In this document: in pieces, positions 46,681-56,957 of the stretch
How the letters are laid out: the number at the start of each line of letters is the position of its first letter
Numbering within the stretch: position 1 is the first letter of the stretch
Source of the DNA: Siphonodentalium dalli
Lineage: Eukaryota; Mollusca; Scaphopoda; Gadilida; Siphonodentaliidae
Assembly: GCA_032622095.1 (NCBI GenBank)
Contig: CP136066.1
Coordinates: 8,459,784 to 8,523,783, forward strand
Direction: 5' to 3'
Length of the DNA stretch: 64,000 nt
Notes under the pieces: model-generated
Seen by the model: the letters and a program-made list of their open reading frames with translations, nothing else
What the model was told of the DNA's origin: nothing
Databases searched by the model: none
Made by a program: the position numbers and the translations under genes

Positions 46681-46827
46681 GATCCATCGTGACCTGGAAT
46701 GTGGGCATGGAAAAACTCATTCTCGGGGCCAGATAATTGGTCCGGACACTCGGCAAGCCTCGTGTCCGGCCCAAATATCTGGACCATCAGTGAGATGTTT
46801 CCATCCCACACCCAGGTCATGATGCAT
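46681..46827. repeat. Foldback MITE, about 147 bp
   Basis: Arms begin ATCCATCGTGACCTGG and the complement of ATGCATCATGACCTGG; the inner arms GGGCCAGATAATTGGTCCGG and TCCGGCCCAAATATCTGGAC surround GGACACTCGGCAAGCCTCGTGTCC. Confidence 0.75.
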
Positions 46828-46853
46828 ACTATTAATCTCATTTTCCCGCCAAA

Positions 46854-47136
46854 ATGGGGGTAGAACAGTTTAGTTCTGACGGGACGATGTGGTTTCTTTT
46901 AATCAGACACAAAATACAATACTAACTTGTGACACAACCCGTTTCTGGTGAACTATATCCTGGATAACAGTTGCATTCCCCGTTCACACCATCACACCAC
47001 CCATTGCCGCAGTCCACTCCGTCACATACATCTGCGATACAGATGTTTTCGATAACATAATGAGTTCTCAACATCATATCAATAATGAAAAATGCAAGAA
47101 CTTAGCGCAGTGTTTAAACTTAATCGTGATCTGACA
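46854..47136 (-). repeat. Duplicated 283-bp EGF-exon block, copy A
   Basis: Matches 48021-48303 at about 95% identity with the same length (283 bp), starting near ATGGGGGTAGAAC and ending at TCGTGATCTGACA. It covers the EGF exon, its acceptor and donor, and intron flanks, so the duplication moved a whole exon unit. Confidence 0.9.
46927..47031 (-). CDS. EGF-like domain exon, copy A
   Basis: On the minus strand an acceptor (TATCGCAG at 47032-47039) opens a 105-nt exon that closes at a donor (CACAA|GTTAGT, GT at 46926-46925). It is symmetric phase 1-1, the standard form of shuffled EGF exons. The translation has six cysteines: Cys-x4-Cys-Gly-Asn-Gly-Trp-Cys-x6-Glu-Cys-Asn-Cys-Tyr-Pro-Gly-Tyr-x7-Cys, matching an EGF-like domain (Cys-x-Cys then Pro-Gly-Tyr). 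Such domains are extracellular and used in adhesion and signalling proteins. The parent gene lies mostly outside or in undetected exons. A single exon is called, so total function is unknown. Confidence 0.75.
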
Positions 47137-47400
47137 ATCCAACTGATGGTGTGTGAGAAGTGAAGCCAAAATGTGTTGATAAGATCATTATCAGTTGCAG
47201 TTTGCTGACTATATGCCATGCTAAGCGCATCTCATCTAACGTTTTGACTCGATCTACATTGAAATCGCCTAATATGTAGACCCGTTTACCAGCTTTATTC
47301 AATTTGTCTGTTATCTCATCTAATGTTTTTATGTATATGTCTACAGATCTACATTGAAATCGCCCAATAGGTAGACCCGTGTTAAGAAATGTACGTAATG
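47137..47400 (-). mobile_element. LINE endonuclease fragment with internal duplication
   Basis: The minus-strand frame reads Lys-Arg-Val-Tyr-Ile-Leu-Gly-Asp-Phe-Asn-Val-Asp, the conserved GDFNxD active-site motif of the apurinic-type endonuclease of non-LTR retrotransposons, and later Ser-His-Thr-Pro-Ser. A ~90-bp segment is duplicated in tandem (GATCTACATTGAAATCGCC near 47250 and 47346), which partly repeats the motif in decayed form. It sits in the intron between the two EGF exons, directly against the end of duplicated block A. Confidence 0.75.
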
Positions 47401-48020
47401 TGACGTAATTTCGACCAGCCAACGCCCTGCATTCATGTTCCACAGCGCGAATGTATGGGTAAGTGTAAATATTCGAATTTTGATCTAAAAACCGCAAATT
47501 TCATTCGAAATCAAACTATGTCCACTTGATATTGATCGAGGCATGCAATTTCACATGTTCTCATTCTGTTTTTGAAAGATAGTACACGGTGGGTATGATA
47601 GCTGGTGTAAAAATTATATTATAATACTTTCGATATCTTGAGTGTAATCACGAAAAAAACATTTGGAGATAGAACAATTTGTGTAAAATTTTCTGTTTTT
47701 GTTTCGCGCTATAGTGGTTTTCGCGTTTTTCAATCATATAAACGTGCAAATATCCCAAATCACGTCACTTTCTGTGTTATTTTAACCACATAATTATTCT
47801 AGAAATAAGATTTTCACATCTAGGAGTGAGAAAGTATCGTTTCTAACTAGTCACTTCACTGGAACTCTGCCAAGATCATAACAATATAGCACAGTAAATA
47901 AGAAAGTGAGCCTTTTTAGATGGAACAGAGTTACACAGCCTTTCATTCAAATTTGGTATACATATACACGATATCTGGTGACAGGAAATCCCGCGCCGAA
48001 TGGAAAGATGCCAATAGCTC

Positions 48021-48303
48021 ATGGAGGTAGAACAGTTTAGTTCTGACGGGACGATGTGGTTTCTTTTAATCAGACACAAAATACAAAACTAACTTGTGAC
48101 ACAGCCCGTTTCTGATGAACTATATCCTGGATAACAGTTGCATTCCCCAGTCACACCATCACACAACCCATTGCCGCAGTACACTCCGTCACATACATCT
48201 GCGATACAGATGTTTTCGATAACATAATGAGTTCTCAAGATCATATCAATAATGAAAAATGCAGTAACTTGGCGCAGTGCTTAAACTTAATCGTGATCTG
48301 ACA
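48021..48303 (-). repeat. Duplicated 283-bp EGF-exon block, copy B
   Basis: Partner of 46854-47136. On the minus strand this is the upstream copy. Confidence 0.9.
48094..48198 (-). CDS. EGF-like domain exon, copy B
   Basis: Same 105-nt phase 1-1 exon as 46927-47031, with acceptor and donor both intact. All six cysteines are kept; four of 35 residues differ (Asp to Tyr, Trp to Leu, Asn to Thr and Pro to Ser). Because the reading frame is open, both splice sites are conserved and the exon is symmetric, tandem use of both exons in one transcript would stay in frame. This copy would be spliced 5' of copy A. Confidence 0.75.
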
Positions 48304-49455
48304 AGATCGGTGCGTGTAGAAAAACTTTGAAGAGAGATATATATATCAGATGCGTTTTATTTAAAAACTAAGTTGTCATTTCAGAGAACAAATTCTTATT
48401 ATATAATCAACTGTACTGTTGGGATGTGGATATTATATAATAATTCCAAGAATAATTTGGGTGAATTATGATTCCGAGTTGCGGCCATTCCCTTAAGGTA
48501 GTTTAAAAATCGCACAAACAATAAAACCTTTTTGTGGAATTCAATAGCTGTTATGTATGGAAAACGTCCGAATCTCGCACAAACAATAAGACCTCTTTGT
48601 TGCGGTGGTTGGGGGCCTGGCATGGTGAATCTCTTATTTGGATAGCAGAAGCACATACATCGCAATGAACTGGGGACCTTGTTTGTGGTAAATGTATAAG
48701 TATATAGTAATGACCTGGGGAAACTCGTGGTTAATAAATGTACAGTAACGACATGGAGACCTCATGGGTACTAAATTTGCAGAAATGACCAGGGGACCTC
48801 GCTTTTTTTATTATTTCTTTTTCACATAACGTTGATCATACAATGATTAAATTAAATCTTATTATGAAATATAAATCATAACACGAAATTTGTATGTGTT
48901 CTCTGGGTTTCTGCTATCTTTTATTTTCCTACTCTTTATGACTATATCAGAAACTGCCTATACAGCAGGGTGCTCTACCTTTCATTAGCTTATGTCAGCT
49001 TCCGGTGGGTAAGACATGGTACCTCTAATTGTGGACTCTTCTGCTATAGGGCATCCCCCTCTACTCACATAATGTGGGTCACACAAAGCCATGAATGTCT
49101 CTCCTCCTGTGAGATCTAGTATATTTGATTGAAGGGACGTCTCCTCCACAGATTTATACAATTTCCATGGTTATCGATCTAGATAAAAACGGTCAAGGGA
49201 ATTTTCAACACCGACGCGACAAACACCTCTACAGTACAGAATTCAAAGTGCCACAATTTAATGGTTATTTTAATAGGCTATATATGAGATATTTTATCTC
49301 ATGTAAAGTAAATTTAAAAAAAATTCATAGTACATGTACTGGCCTCTGGCAAGTACAATTGAATTAATATATTAATATTATAATATAATATATATATAAT
49401 ATTAGAATAATTTCTCATAATAATCATGCAATCTAAAGTTTATATTTTAGAACAC
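48304..49455. other. No gene recognised
   Basis: Short repeated motifs occur (GCACAAACAATAA and TTTTTGTGGAATTC types near 48510-48600; GACCTGGGGA-type near 48670-48790). No domain seen. Confidence 0.45.
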
Positions 49456-49459
49456 CAGC

Positions 49460-49533
49460 CGTCTCCAGTCAGATTCGAACTGACAATCCCCTCAGTGTAA
49501 ACTGAGGTGCACTCACCAATGTGCTGTAGAAAC
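49460..49533 (-). tRNA. tRNA-Val(TAC)-like cloverleaf, probably a pseudogene or SINE head
   Basis: Read on the minus strand, 74 nt fold as a complete cloverleaf. The acceptor GTTTCTA pairs with TGGAGAC (two G-T pairs). D stem is GCAC/GTGC, anticodon stem CCTCA/TGAGG, and T arm GTCAG-TTCGAAT-CTGAC is perfect. A box (CAGCACATTGGTGAGTGC) and B box (AGTTCGAATCT) are recognisable. The loop holds TTTACAC, which would give anticodon TAC (Val), but it has one extra G (8 nt), and no T-run terminator follows. The acceptor start GTTTC is typical of eukaryotic tRNA-Val. The extra base argues for a tRNA-derived repeat or pseudogene. Confidence 0.5.
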
Positions 49534-49539
49534 TGATAT

Positions 49540-52020
49540 AAAGCTGGCATTAAAAAACAACAAATTTGAGTAGAACCTCCGGCCAGTGCATGTACTAATA
49601 CTATATATATATATTTGTTTTGTTACATGTGACAAAATAGTTCATATATACCTATAAAACTAACCATGACATTGTGGTGCTTTGAATCATGTACTAGTAG
49701 AGGTATTTGTCGGGTCGGTGTTGAAAATTCCCTTGAGCATTTTTATCTAGACGGCGGCGCCAGCTTATTTTCATAATTCAGTATAAAACTTGGTATTCGC
49801 TCCATTCTAAATGAAATTAATAACAATTGATTACACACAAAGAACAAAACATTCTTAATTTTAACTGTATCATTGCTAAATAATCAACATTGATTGACCT
49901 TTCAAGTTTCATAAACAGCAATGGTCACAAAATGTCACAGAAAAAATTGAAACCATCAGCCCATCGTGGACTTTTTGGTGCCAAAATAATGGTGTGAGTG
50001 TTGCTAAGAAATCAACATCTAAATATTCACAATGGGCCAGCAACTTTTTCGCATATGAATAAAAAACAAACCCCACATGCTTGAAACGAAAGAGTCGAAA
50101 ACAGGTAACTGGTCACAATTAAACATACTTTTCATATCATTCCCGAAATCAATAAACACTGTCACTGTCGTATATTGAAAAACTTATGGTGTAACTTATT
50201 GATTATAAAGATATAAAGATGTAATCAAATATAAATTGTAGATAAAAATGATGATCTTATCGTAGCAATAAAAATCGTAAATAAATTCGCAATCGAAAAT
50301 ATCACGTGACAACCGCATCTCATGAATATATTCATGAGGTCAGCCTATACCACTGTGTACATTCGATAACCGGAAGTGGAATAGGAAAAAGTGGAATATA
50401 CGACTCAAACATTACACCAGGGTAAGTGTTTTGGCTTCTAATTATTCTCTCAGTACTATAAAAATGTTATGGGATGGTATTTTCCATAGCTATATATTTG
50501 CAATCACATAGCGCAGACGAGTTTTATCGGATGATTTGATGTTGTCGAGAAAAAGAATGCGAATGTATAGAAACTCACATGTAAATAACGCTCTCTTCCA
50601 CTTCACTCTGTATGTTCACATCTAATAGCTGATATTTACGCACGTTTTGCACTTGGTGTATTTTCCCACTGCACTAGCGGTTATATACGTATACAACATG
50701 TTGCCAATTTGGCGACACTTGTCACGAAAAATAGAGTTTTAGCATGTTGGTGTACGGCAGTATGCTGGGAAGTGTACAACAGTATGCGAGTTTAGACAAT
50801 TACCAAGTGTACTGCAGCATGTCCTAATAGTTGCAATACAAACAGTATGGGTGCTTATTGACACAATAATTGTTCCTAATGAGGTATGCATGATGAGTAA
50901 ACACCGCATTGTTTCTCATTTCAGCCTGAAAGATATCCAACGGTGAGCAAATGCTGTTACTGTGAATACGAGAGAAATAAATTTGGCGAAGCTGTTGGGC
51001 ACTCCACAAGGAAACATCAAAATGAAACATCGAATTAAAACAAAAATAAACAATCACAGTACTAACATTTTCCATCATTCCCGAGTTTTATCGTGAGCAG
51101 GGTCGACGAATTACTGTAAACGAGGACAACGTAACTATCCACGTGTCCCGAGCTGACGCTGAACTAAAAGATTCGCCCACCAAGATGACCATTTCAGACA
51201 GTACTTTGACCAAATGTAGAAACATTTGCTATTGGTCAACCTCAACCGCGGTCTAAAAACATATTCCCCACTAATATTACTGGTTGGAAATTAAATGAGA
51301 ACTATTTCAACCTAATCGTGGTGTAAAATTTCCAACTAAATGATGTGTCAGGTATGAAATTTCCAACTTGAATTTGTTTTACCAAAATTGGGGGTGTGGC
51401 ACACCAAATACCTGTCGCCACGTCCCTGATGCTCGTTAAAGCAATACCATGGTCCGGATGATTTTGATGGGAACTGTATGAAAAAAGTAGCATTACTTTT
51501 TAAATAAATAACTTTGTTGTAACCACAACAAATTGTTCAACCAAAATTTAATGTTAAAATGGCTTTTACAACAGTAATTGAGCCATCAGTCATATTTTAG
51601 ACAGTAAACTGAAATCGACTACTGATTTTGTTTTCCAACAACAGTGTAAGTGAGTTCAGTAGGAATATTTCGACAATTAGAGGCATGTTGTTAGCTACTG
51701 GTTTATACACGTACCTATATTTGTCGAAATATTCAAACTAAACCACAATCAGACTATGGTTGGAAAACAATATATATTGAGCTATTATCTTGGTTTGAAA
51801 TTTTGGTGTTCAAGGGGGTGGGGTAAAACTAATCAGGATTGAACACCAAAATAAAATAAACGAATCCCAGTTCCTGGATATGTGTAGAAATAAGAAACAA
51901 TCTTTCTGTCAGTCAATCCCAGCACGGTCAATCACGTGCATGAGCATACTCGTGACTATCAATTGAGAGATTACAAAATAAATAGTATCAAATGGATACA
52001 CTGTATTGGTGTATCAGTTT
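49540..52020. other. No gene recognised
   Basis: AT-rich sequence. TGTCAGGTATGAAATTTCCA at 51349 recurs from 8230. A TA-dinucleotide tract lies at 49600-49613. Open frames (50824-51078, 51302-51493) carry no domain. Confidence 0.5.
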
Positions 52021-52024
52021 TTAC

Positions 52025-52555
52025 ATAGCGTTTCGTGTTTATTCAGACTTGATCGCCATTTGTAACATTTCGTACATCTGCACTGTTATCGTGAGTGTTA
52101 GTGCATCCCCTTCTTGTGATCTTCCATATTGAATTTGGTGGAAAACGTCCTAGAACAAACATCATTAGGGAATTCTGGTGCATCTGCATGGCATGTTTTG
52201 TTGTGTCTATTCAAAGACCCCGGTGCCTTGAAGTTATTTTTTTACATCTTTTACATTGGTCGATGGCGATTACAGAATGTGACGCTTTGATATAACGTAA
52301 CTTTGGCGGTTGGCAGAACTCCTTAACACATACGTTGCACGTGTGCTCAACTGCTTTTGCGATTTCTCATGCAGCTTTAGTGCAAACAGCCTGCTGAAAG
52401 ATCTGCCACAATAGTCACACAAGTGGGAGCTTCATCGTTCTTTATCTTGATCCGGATTATCTTGCTGCCATTGGTGGTGTATGTGTTTTACGTGTCGTCT
52501 CAGATTATACAGTCTGGTTGTGCTTGTCTTACATTCCGATAGCATGTTATATCTT
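52025..52555 (-). pseudogene. Decayed C2H2 zinc-finger array
   Basis: Reading the minus strand and changing frame where needed gives about six zinc-finger relics in order: Cys-Lys-Thr-Ser...Tyr-Asn-Leu-Arg-Arg-His-Val-Lys-His-Ile-His (52551-52477); His-Leu-Cys-Asp-Tyr-Cys-Gly-Arg-Ser-Phe-Ser...Leu-His (about 52430-52370); His-Thr-Cys-Asn-Val-Cys-Val-Lys-Glu-Phe (about 52350-52290); Cys-Lys-Arg-Cys then Leu-Asn-Arg-His-Asn-Lys-Thr-Cys-His (about 52262-52190); Val-Cys-Ser-Arg-Thr-Phe-Ser-Thr-Lys-Phe-Asn-Met-x2-His (about 52180-52115); Arg-Cys-Thr-Lys-Cys-Tyr-Lys-Trp-Arg-Ser-Ser-Leu-Asn-Lys-His (about 52080-52030). Several fingers lack one Cys or His, and at least two frameshifts and stops separate them. 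The regular order and spacing exclude chance. Once a DNA-binding protein or the finger region of a transposon protein. Confidence 0.65.
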
Positions 52556-52739
52556 GTTATACATACATGTACATGCAAATGCATGCAGGCGCGCACACTG
52601 CAATCCCACCACCCCACCAAACACGAACATATATTAATTATATCATTTCTTTCACATTCTGGTGTCAGACACATCTTTCTGTGAGAATCGGCAGTGGTCA
52701 GATCATCTAATAACCAGTCGCATGCCAATGCATTCACCT

Positions 52740-53215
52740 CATGTGTGCCACAAAGTCTTATTAATCATGGCAAAAACGAATGATTTATATGTGCAAATAT
52801 AGCAATCTTGTGCTCAAATATGTTCAGAATCCACATCACTCGCGTTGGTGAGAAGTTCAATACCCAGGTACATGCCCAAATCAGTGTGCAAGGCCTAGAT
52901 TTGTGCTTTTAAAACGTGACAGTTGTCCACTGGCTACATTTGCATACAGCCGTGCACCTGGTTTTTTTTAAATCGGATTTTTTGCCAAGAAATATAACGC
53001 AGATCAAATCATCATATTTATTACACGCTTGTTCCTAGAAGTATAGTGTTATTGATGTTCCATATTTACAAATCCGTATGGAACGTACGTTCCATGCGCA
53101 TCACGTTGACGTAATATGACGTACATGGCGTTCGCATCAACCATGAAACTGGAACTATTTAAATAAAAGAATCATCACACATGACAAACACGCCCTGTAT
53201 GAGCCTAAACAATCC
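52740..53215. other. No gene recognised
   Basis: AT-rich, no domain. 53060-53110 contains a small GTATGGAACGTACGTTCCAT palindrome. Confidence 0.5.
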
Positions 53216-53268
53216 TTCTAATCCTGTATTTTTAATTCACGGATTCTAGGACGCGAAGCGTGTAATAA

Positions 53269-53426
53269 ACACAGAACGACACGATGTGTAAATGGGTTTG
53301 TCGATACGGCACTCGTGCTGTCGCGGAAGGATAGAACTCGAATCGCAAGCGCCACTCGTTCTATCCTTCCGGGACAACACTCGTGCCGTATCGACAAACC
53401 CATTTACACATCGTGTCGTTCTGTGT
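53269..53426. repeat. Near-perfect foldback, ~70-bp arms
   Basis: Arms 53269-53340 and 53355-53426 (ACACAGAACGACACGATGTG, then TAAATGGGTTTGTCGATACG and onward) are nearly identical, around a 14-bp loop. Within each arm GCACTCGTGC or its near-complement is itself palindromic. Downstream a GC-rich hairpin (CCGCGGCGAAGCCGCGG, about 53451-53467) marks a further repeat. Confidence 0.9.
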
Positions 53427-53469
53427 ATGTATATTATAGCGCCCGCTCTCCCGCGGCGAAGCCGCGGAA

Positions 53470-54159
53470 GCGAAGCGACCTAGGGTATACTTATGCGAAT
53501 ATGAGATATATACTAATCGACTTTTTCAGCCCACTCTAAAAATAGATTAAATTACCTAAAGTAGAATAATTTATTCATAATTCAAAGGTCAGCGGAGTCC
53601 AAACATGATTGTTGGCGACGGCCGCCATTTTGTAATGATTAATGCCACCTCGAAATGTGTAATTGGGCAAAATGCTCCAGGGCAAAAATAAAAAACTTTG
53701 ATCTAGCAACTGTTAGCTATACTTCATCATATGTGGGAACATCATGCTCCTAAAGACAAACATATTTTCAATAAGTGAATGCAAATTGAACAAAAGCTCT
53801 GGTTAACAAAAAAGTTAAATTGTACGAAAAAGTTTTGTTTACATATTTCATAAAATTATGAAAAATATTTACCCCGAAAGAGGAATCTGGCGACCTTGCT
53901 GGCCGTTTACATATTATCTTCAATTTTCTAACGGTATTTCCGCCTAAAAGATTGATGAAATATTCTCAAAGTTCAAAGCCGACAAACGGAAACTTTCAGT
54001 TCCGATTGAAAGATGGCCGAGTCATTTTAAGATTGCTTCTTGGAAAACCAGTAAAGGCGTCATGACATCAAGACGTACATCATGAGGTCACTACCTACAC
54101 CGGCGCGCAAAATTCCAGACAGGATTGCGTCGATGGCCAGACAGCTGAGACTCGTATGA
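53470..54159. other. No gene; short inverted match to the next gene
   Basis: AACCAGTAAAGGCGT (about 54047-54061) is the exact reverse complement of ACGCCTTTACTGGTT (about 54189-54203) inside the following coding fragment, suggesting a local inverted duplication. No frame extends the following gene upstream past the stop at 54157-54159. Confidence 0.5.
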
Positions 54160-54651
54160 CCATACAAGGTTGCTGCACTTCCTGGATTTCACGCCTTTAC
54201 TGGTTGTGATACAACTGGCCGTTTCGCTGGAAAAGGGAAGCTAAAATGTTGGAAACCATTTGATAATGCGGACAATCGTATAATTACAGCATTCGGTGCC
54301 CTTGGAAAAAGTGAAATGCCCAGTGAAATTACCATTCGCCAATTAGAACGATATGTCTGTAAACTATACACCCCCAAGACCAAAATTGAAGACGTCGGGG
54401 AACTACGATGGCACATCTTTAAACAAAAGCAGGCAGAGGCAGAACAATTACCACCCGATGCTGTATTACAACTAGTTAGATGTTCATGTGGCAAAGGGCG
54501 ATGCAAAACTAATTGTTGTTCGCGCCGCAAGCATCAGATGAGGTGTACAGAAATGTGTTTATGTGAAGGGTCTGAAGATGATTGTGAGAATACTGACATT
54601 GATGCACATATTGAAGAAGACTCCGGCGACTCTGACGACTATGATGAATAA
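54160..54651 (+). CDS. C-terminal fragment: His-Ala-Phe-Thr-Gly-Cys-Asp motif plus Cys-rich tail
   Basis: Open for 163 codons from 54160 to the stop at 54649-54651; an in-frame stop lies just upstream, so the N-terminal part is missing or in another exon. The start contains Leu-Pro-Gly-Phe-His-Ala-Phe-Thr-Gly-Cys-Asp-Thr-Thr then Gly-Lys-Gly-Lys, which resembles the Thr-Gly-Cys-Asp plus Gly-x-Gly-Lys-(Lys) pattern of the helix-hairpin region in FEN1/XPG-type nucleases. The pattern also occurs in uncharacterised, repeat-associated invertebrate proteins. The tail has Cys-Ser-Cys-Gly-x3-Cys-x3-Cys-Cys-x7-Cys-x3-Cys-x-Cys-x6-Cys-Glu-Asn, then a very acidic end. I infer a transposon-linked or domesticated protein that binds metal through the cysteines. 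The function is unknown. Confidence 0.6.
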   Translation, partial: PYKVAALPGFHAFTGCDTTGRFAGKGKLKCWKPFDNADNRIITAFGALGKSEMPSEITIRQLERYVCKLYTPKTKIEDVGELRWHIFKQKQAEAEQLPPDAVLQLVRCSCGKGRCKTNCCSRRKHQMRCTEMCLCEGSEDDCENTDIDAHIEEDSGDSDDYDE

Positions 54652-54659
54652 TTATGTAA

Positions 54660-55560
54660 ACCATGTGAATGTATAATTGTTTAAGTATGTGATTAATAAT
54701 GCATTAAGATATTAAGGTGTTTTGTGTTAATATTCTTCTAATCATTTCTGATATGTCACAGGGCAAAAGGTAATATTGTATAACAATTTCCTGAAAAATT
54801 AAAAAATTAGTCGAAAAACACCAATATTTCCATATATACCCAACCGCGTTTCTCAATTCTTCACGAAAGCTTCTTGGAAGGGCTTAAATAGATTCCTGGC
54901 ATCACTTCGGTTATTTTGATATGCATTATGCCATACTTTGTTGTGCATATGTAACCAAAAAAAAATTCGAAATTTTTACCCCACCCTTCGAAAATCGGAA
55001 AATTTTCACCCTAAATGGTCTCAGAAAAATGACACCAAAACTTTTCTGGTGTATAATTGCCTTATGATTCCAAAAAGCAAAAGAAACTAGATTTTACAGA
55101 GAAAATTACTGGGGTACACATGGCACCGGACTATTAACTCTTTGTAGTGAAGTTTGAATTGTGTGGCGTGATCTAAAATATAACATTATTTCTTTAGTGC
55201 GGTTCTGACACAAGTTACGACAAGAAATTCAATCAATTGAGGAAAAACACCCACTGTCCCGAGTGGTAATGATAAGCTATTGGAGGGTCTACTAGTTCGC
55301 ATGCAAAATAGCATAATAGCATTGGATGTCTCAATGACATCAACAGCTTTAAGATGGGAATAACCTACCATATATGGTAGATATTCAACCAGGCTCTGCT
55401 TAAGGTTGTTAATTGATGACTGATGTACATGTACAATACACACAAATAGTAATAACAATTAACGTTATGATTTTGAAACTAACCATGATAGAATATTGAC
55501 AGTAAGGTGGTATTAACTACTAAGAGTACTATTAGTAACAATAGTACTACTTTTCTAGCA
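54660..55560. other. No gene recognised
   Basis: AT-rich 3' flank of the Cys-rich fragment. No domain or repeat pair seen. Confidence 0.5.
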
Positions 55561-55574
55561 TAATATATGTGTAC

Positions 55575-56190
55575 ATAATGCATGGGAAATATTAAAGGAC
55601 GAAACAATAGTTACAATACAATTATAAGCGCAATATGGGAACCTCTATTGTGCTTAAGCGCAATATGGAAGTATTGAACTGTGTATAAGTGAATGATGGA
55701 ATTTTCATATTGCACTTAGATAATAAAACTCAATAAGGTAACTCTTAATAAGGAATATAGTGTATAGTGTACATACACTCCCTATAATTCAGTGGTGTAG
55801 TCCATTCCCATGGTACAATGGGTGGAACAAATTTAGGATTATTCTACTATTTGCACAAGGGCGATCTAATGAGATAGATATTAATTGCGCTTAAGTGCAA
55901 TATGGATGTAATTTCGCTTATGTGTAATAGGGAATGTGTAATAAGAATATTCCTTATTGCACAGGAATATCATATTGTGCTTAAGCGCAAAAAGGCATCT
56001 CTAACTTTGCTTAAGCACAATAACTTAAGGACTTTTCTTATTGGCCTTGAGTGCAATTAGTTATTCGTTTAGTTAAATAATAAGTTATTTCAATTGTTTT
56101 TTCATAACCGTGCAGCCCTTACTAGAGATTCCTTAAGTTATTGCAGTTAATCGAAATTCTCTATTAAATGTCAATGTGGTTTCCCATAGA
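55575..56190. mobile_element. Palindrome-array element, second copy with inverted core
   Basis: About ten diverged TTGTGCTTAAGCGCAA units (good ones near 55650, 55885, 55978 and 56010) flank a core at 55785-55880. The core matches 1145-1260 in reverse complement (shared TGTGCAAATAGTAGAAT, TGGACTACACCA, TGAATTA). The right end CTATTAAATGTCAATGTGG then TTTCCCA matches the right end of the 851-2013 element in direct orientation. The left end (GCATGGGAAATATTAAAG) is only weakly complementary to it. Confidence 0.75.
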
Positions 56191-56532
56191 TATCATCAAT
56201 GATGTCTATGCGCAAGGGCGACACGCCAATCTTCTCTGTTGGGATTCCAATTGTTGGCTTATTAAATATGCACATATGCTTAAGATACAGTTGCGCGCAA
56301 AGCGTGCTCCCGTAAGTCGGGGTTTTGGATTCCAGTTAATGAAAATATCATTGAAATAATCGGTTTCCCCCCAATAAACATACATATATTCAATATACAT
56401 GTTTTGGAGCAGAATTAGGCAGTCCATATTGGACGCCATCATGGAATTTATTTTTTTTGGTTTAATTTTCACACATATCTATTAGTTATGTGGATGGAGT
56501 TCTCATTAAACCTCACATCCTTATATTGGTTA

Positions 56533-56661
56533 CAGTAATGCCCAAAGTAATTGACCACTTAACCACATCAGAATTATTGGTAATTTTTCAGGATTTAAAA
56601 TCCTGAAACATTACCAATAATTATGCTGTGGTTAAGTGGTCAATTACTTTGGGCATTACTG
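56533..56661. mobile_element. 129-bp near-perfect palindromic MITE with TA duplication
   Basis: CAGTAATGCCCAAAGTAATT at one end and its exact reverse complement at the other, TA on both sides (56531-56532 and 56662-56663). The centre is CAGGATTTAAAATCCTG, so the whole element is one near-perfect hairpin. Same family as 25741-25955. Confidence 0.9.
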
Positions 56662-56707
56662 TACGAGGATTGATTTATCGTTAAACTTCAAATCCTTGTA
56701 TTGGTTA

Positions 56708-56957
56708 CAGTAATGCCCAAAGTAATTGACCACTTAACCACAGCAGAATTATGAGTATGTTTTAAGCATTTAAAATCCTGACAAATTATTGAGTTATCAT
56801 TACACCTCAAATCCTTATATTGGTTACAGTATAATGCCCAAAGTAATTGACCACTTAACTACAGCATAATTATGAGTGATTTTTCAGGATTTAAGATCAT
56901 GAAAAAATACCCATTATTTTGCTGTGGTTAAGTGATCAATTACTTTGGACATTACTG
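56708..56957. mobile_element. Two further, partly overlapping MITE copies
   Basis: A left end at 56708 (CAGTAATGCCCAAAGTAATT), a second left end at 56827 (CAGTATAATGCCCAAAGTAA) and one right end at 56957. The stretch before each left end is the same (CTCAAATCCTTATATTGGTTA, also before 56533), so MITE plus flank has been tandemly duplicated; the copy starting at 56708 has lost its right half. Confidence 0.8.
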
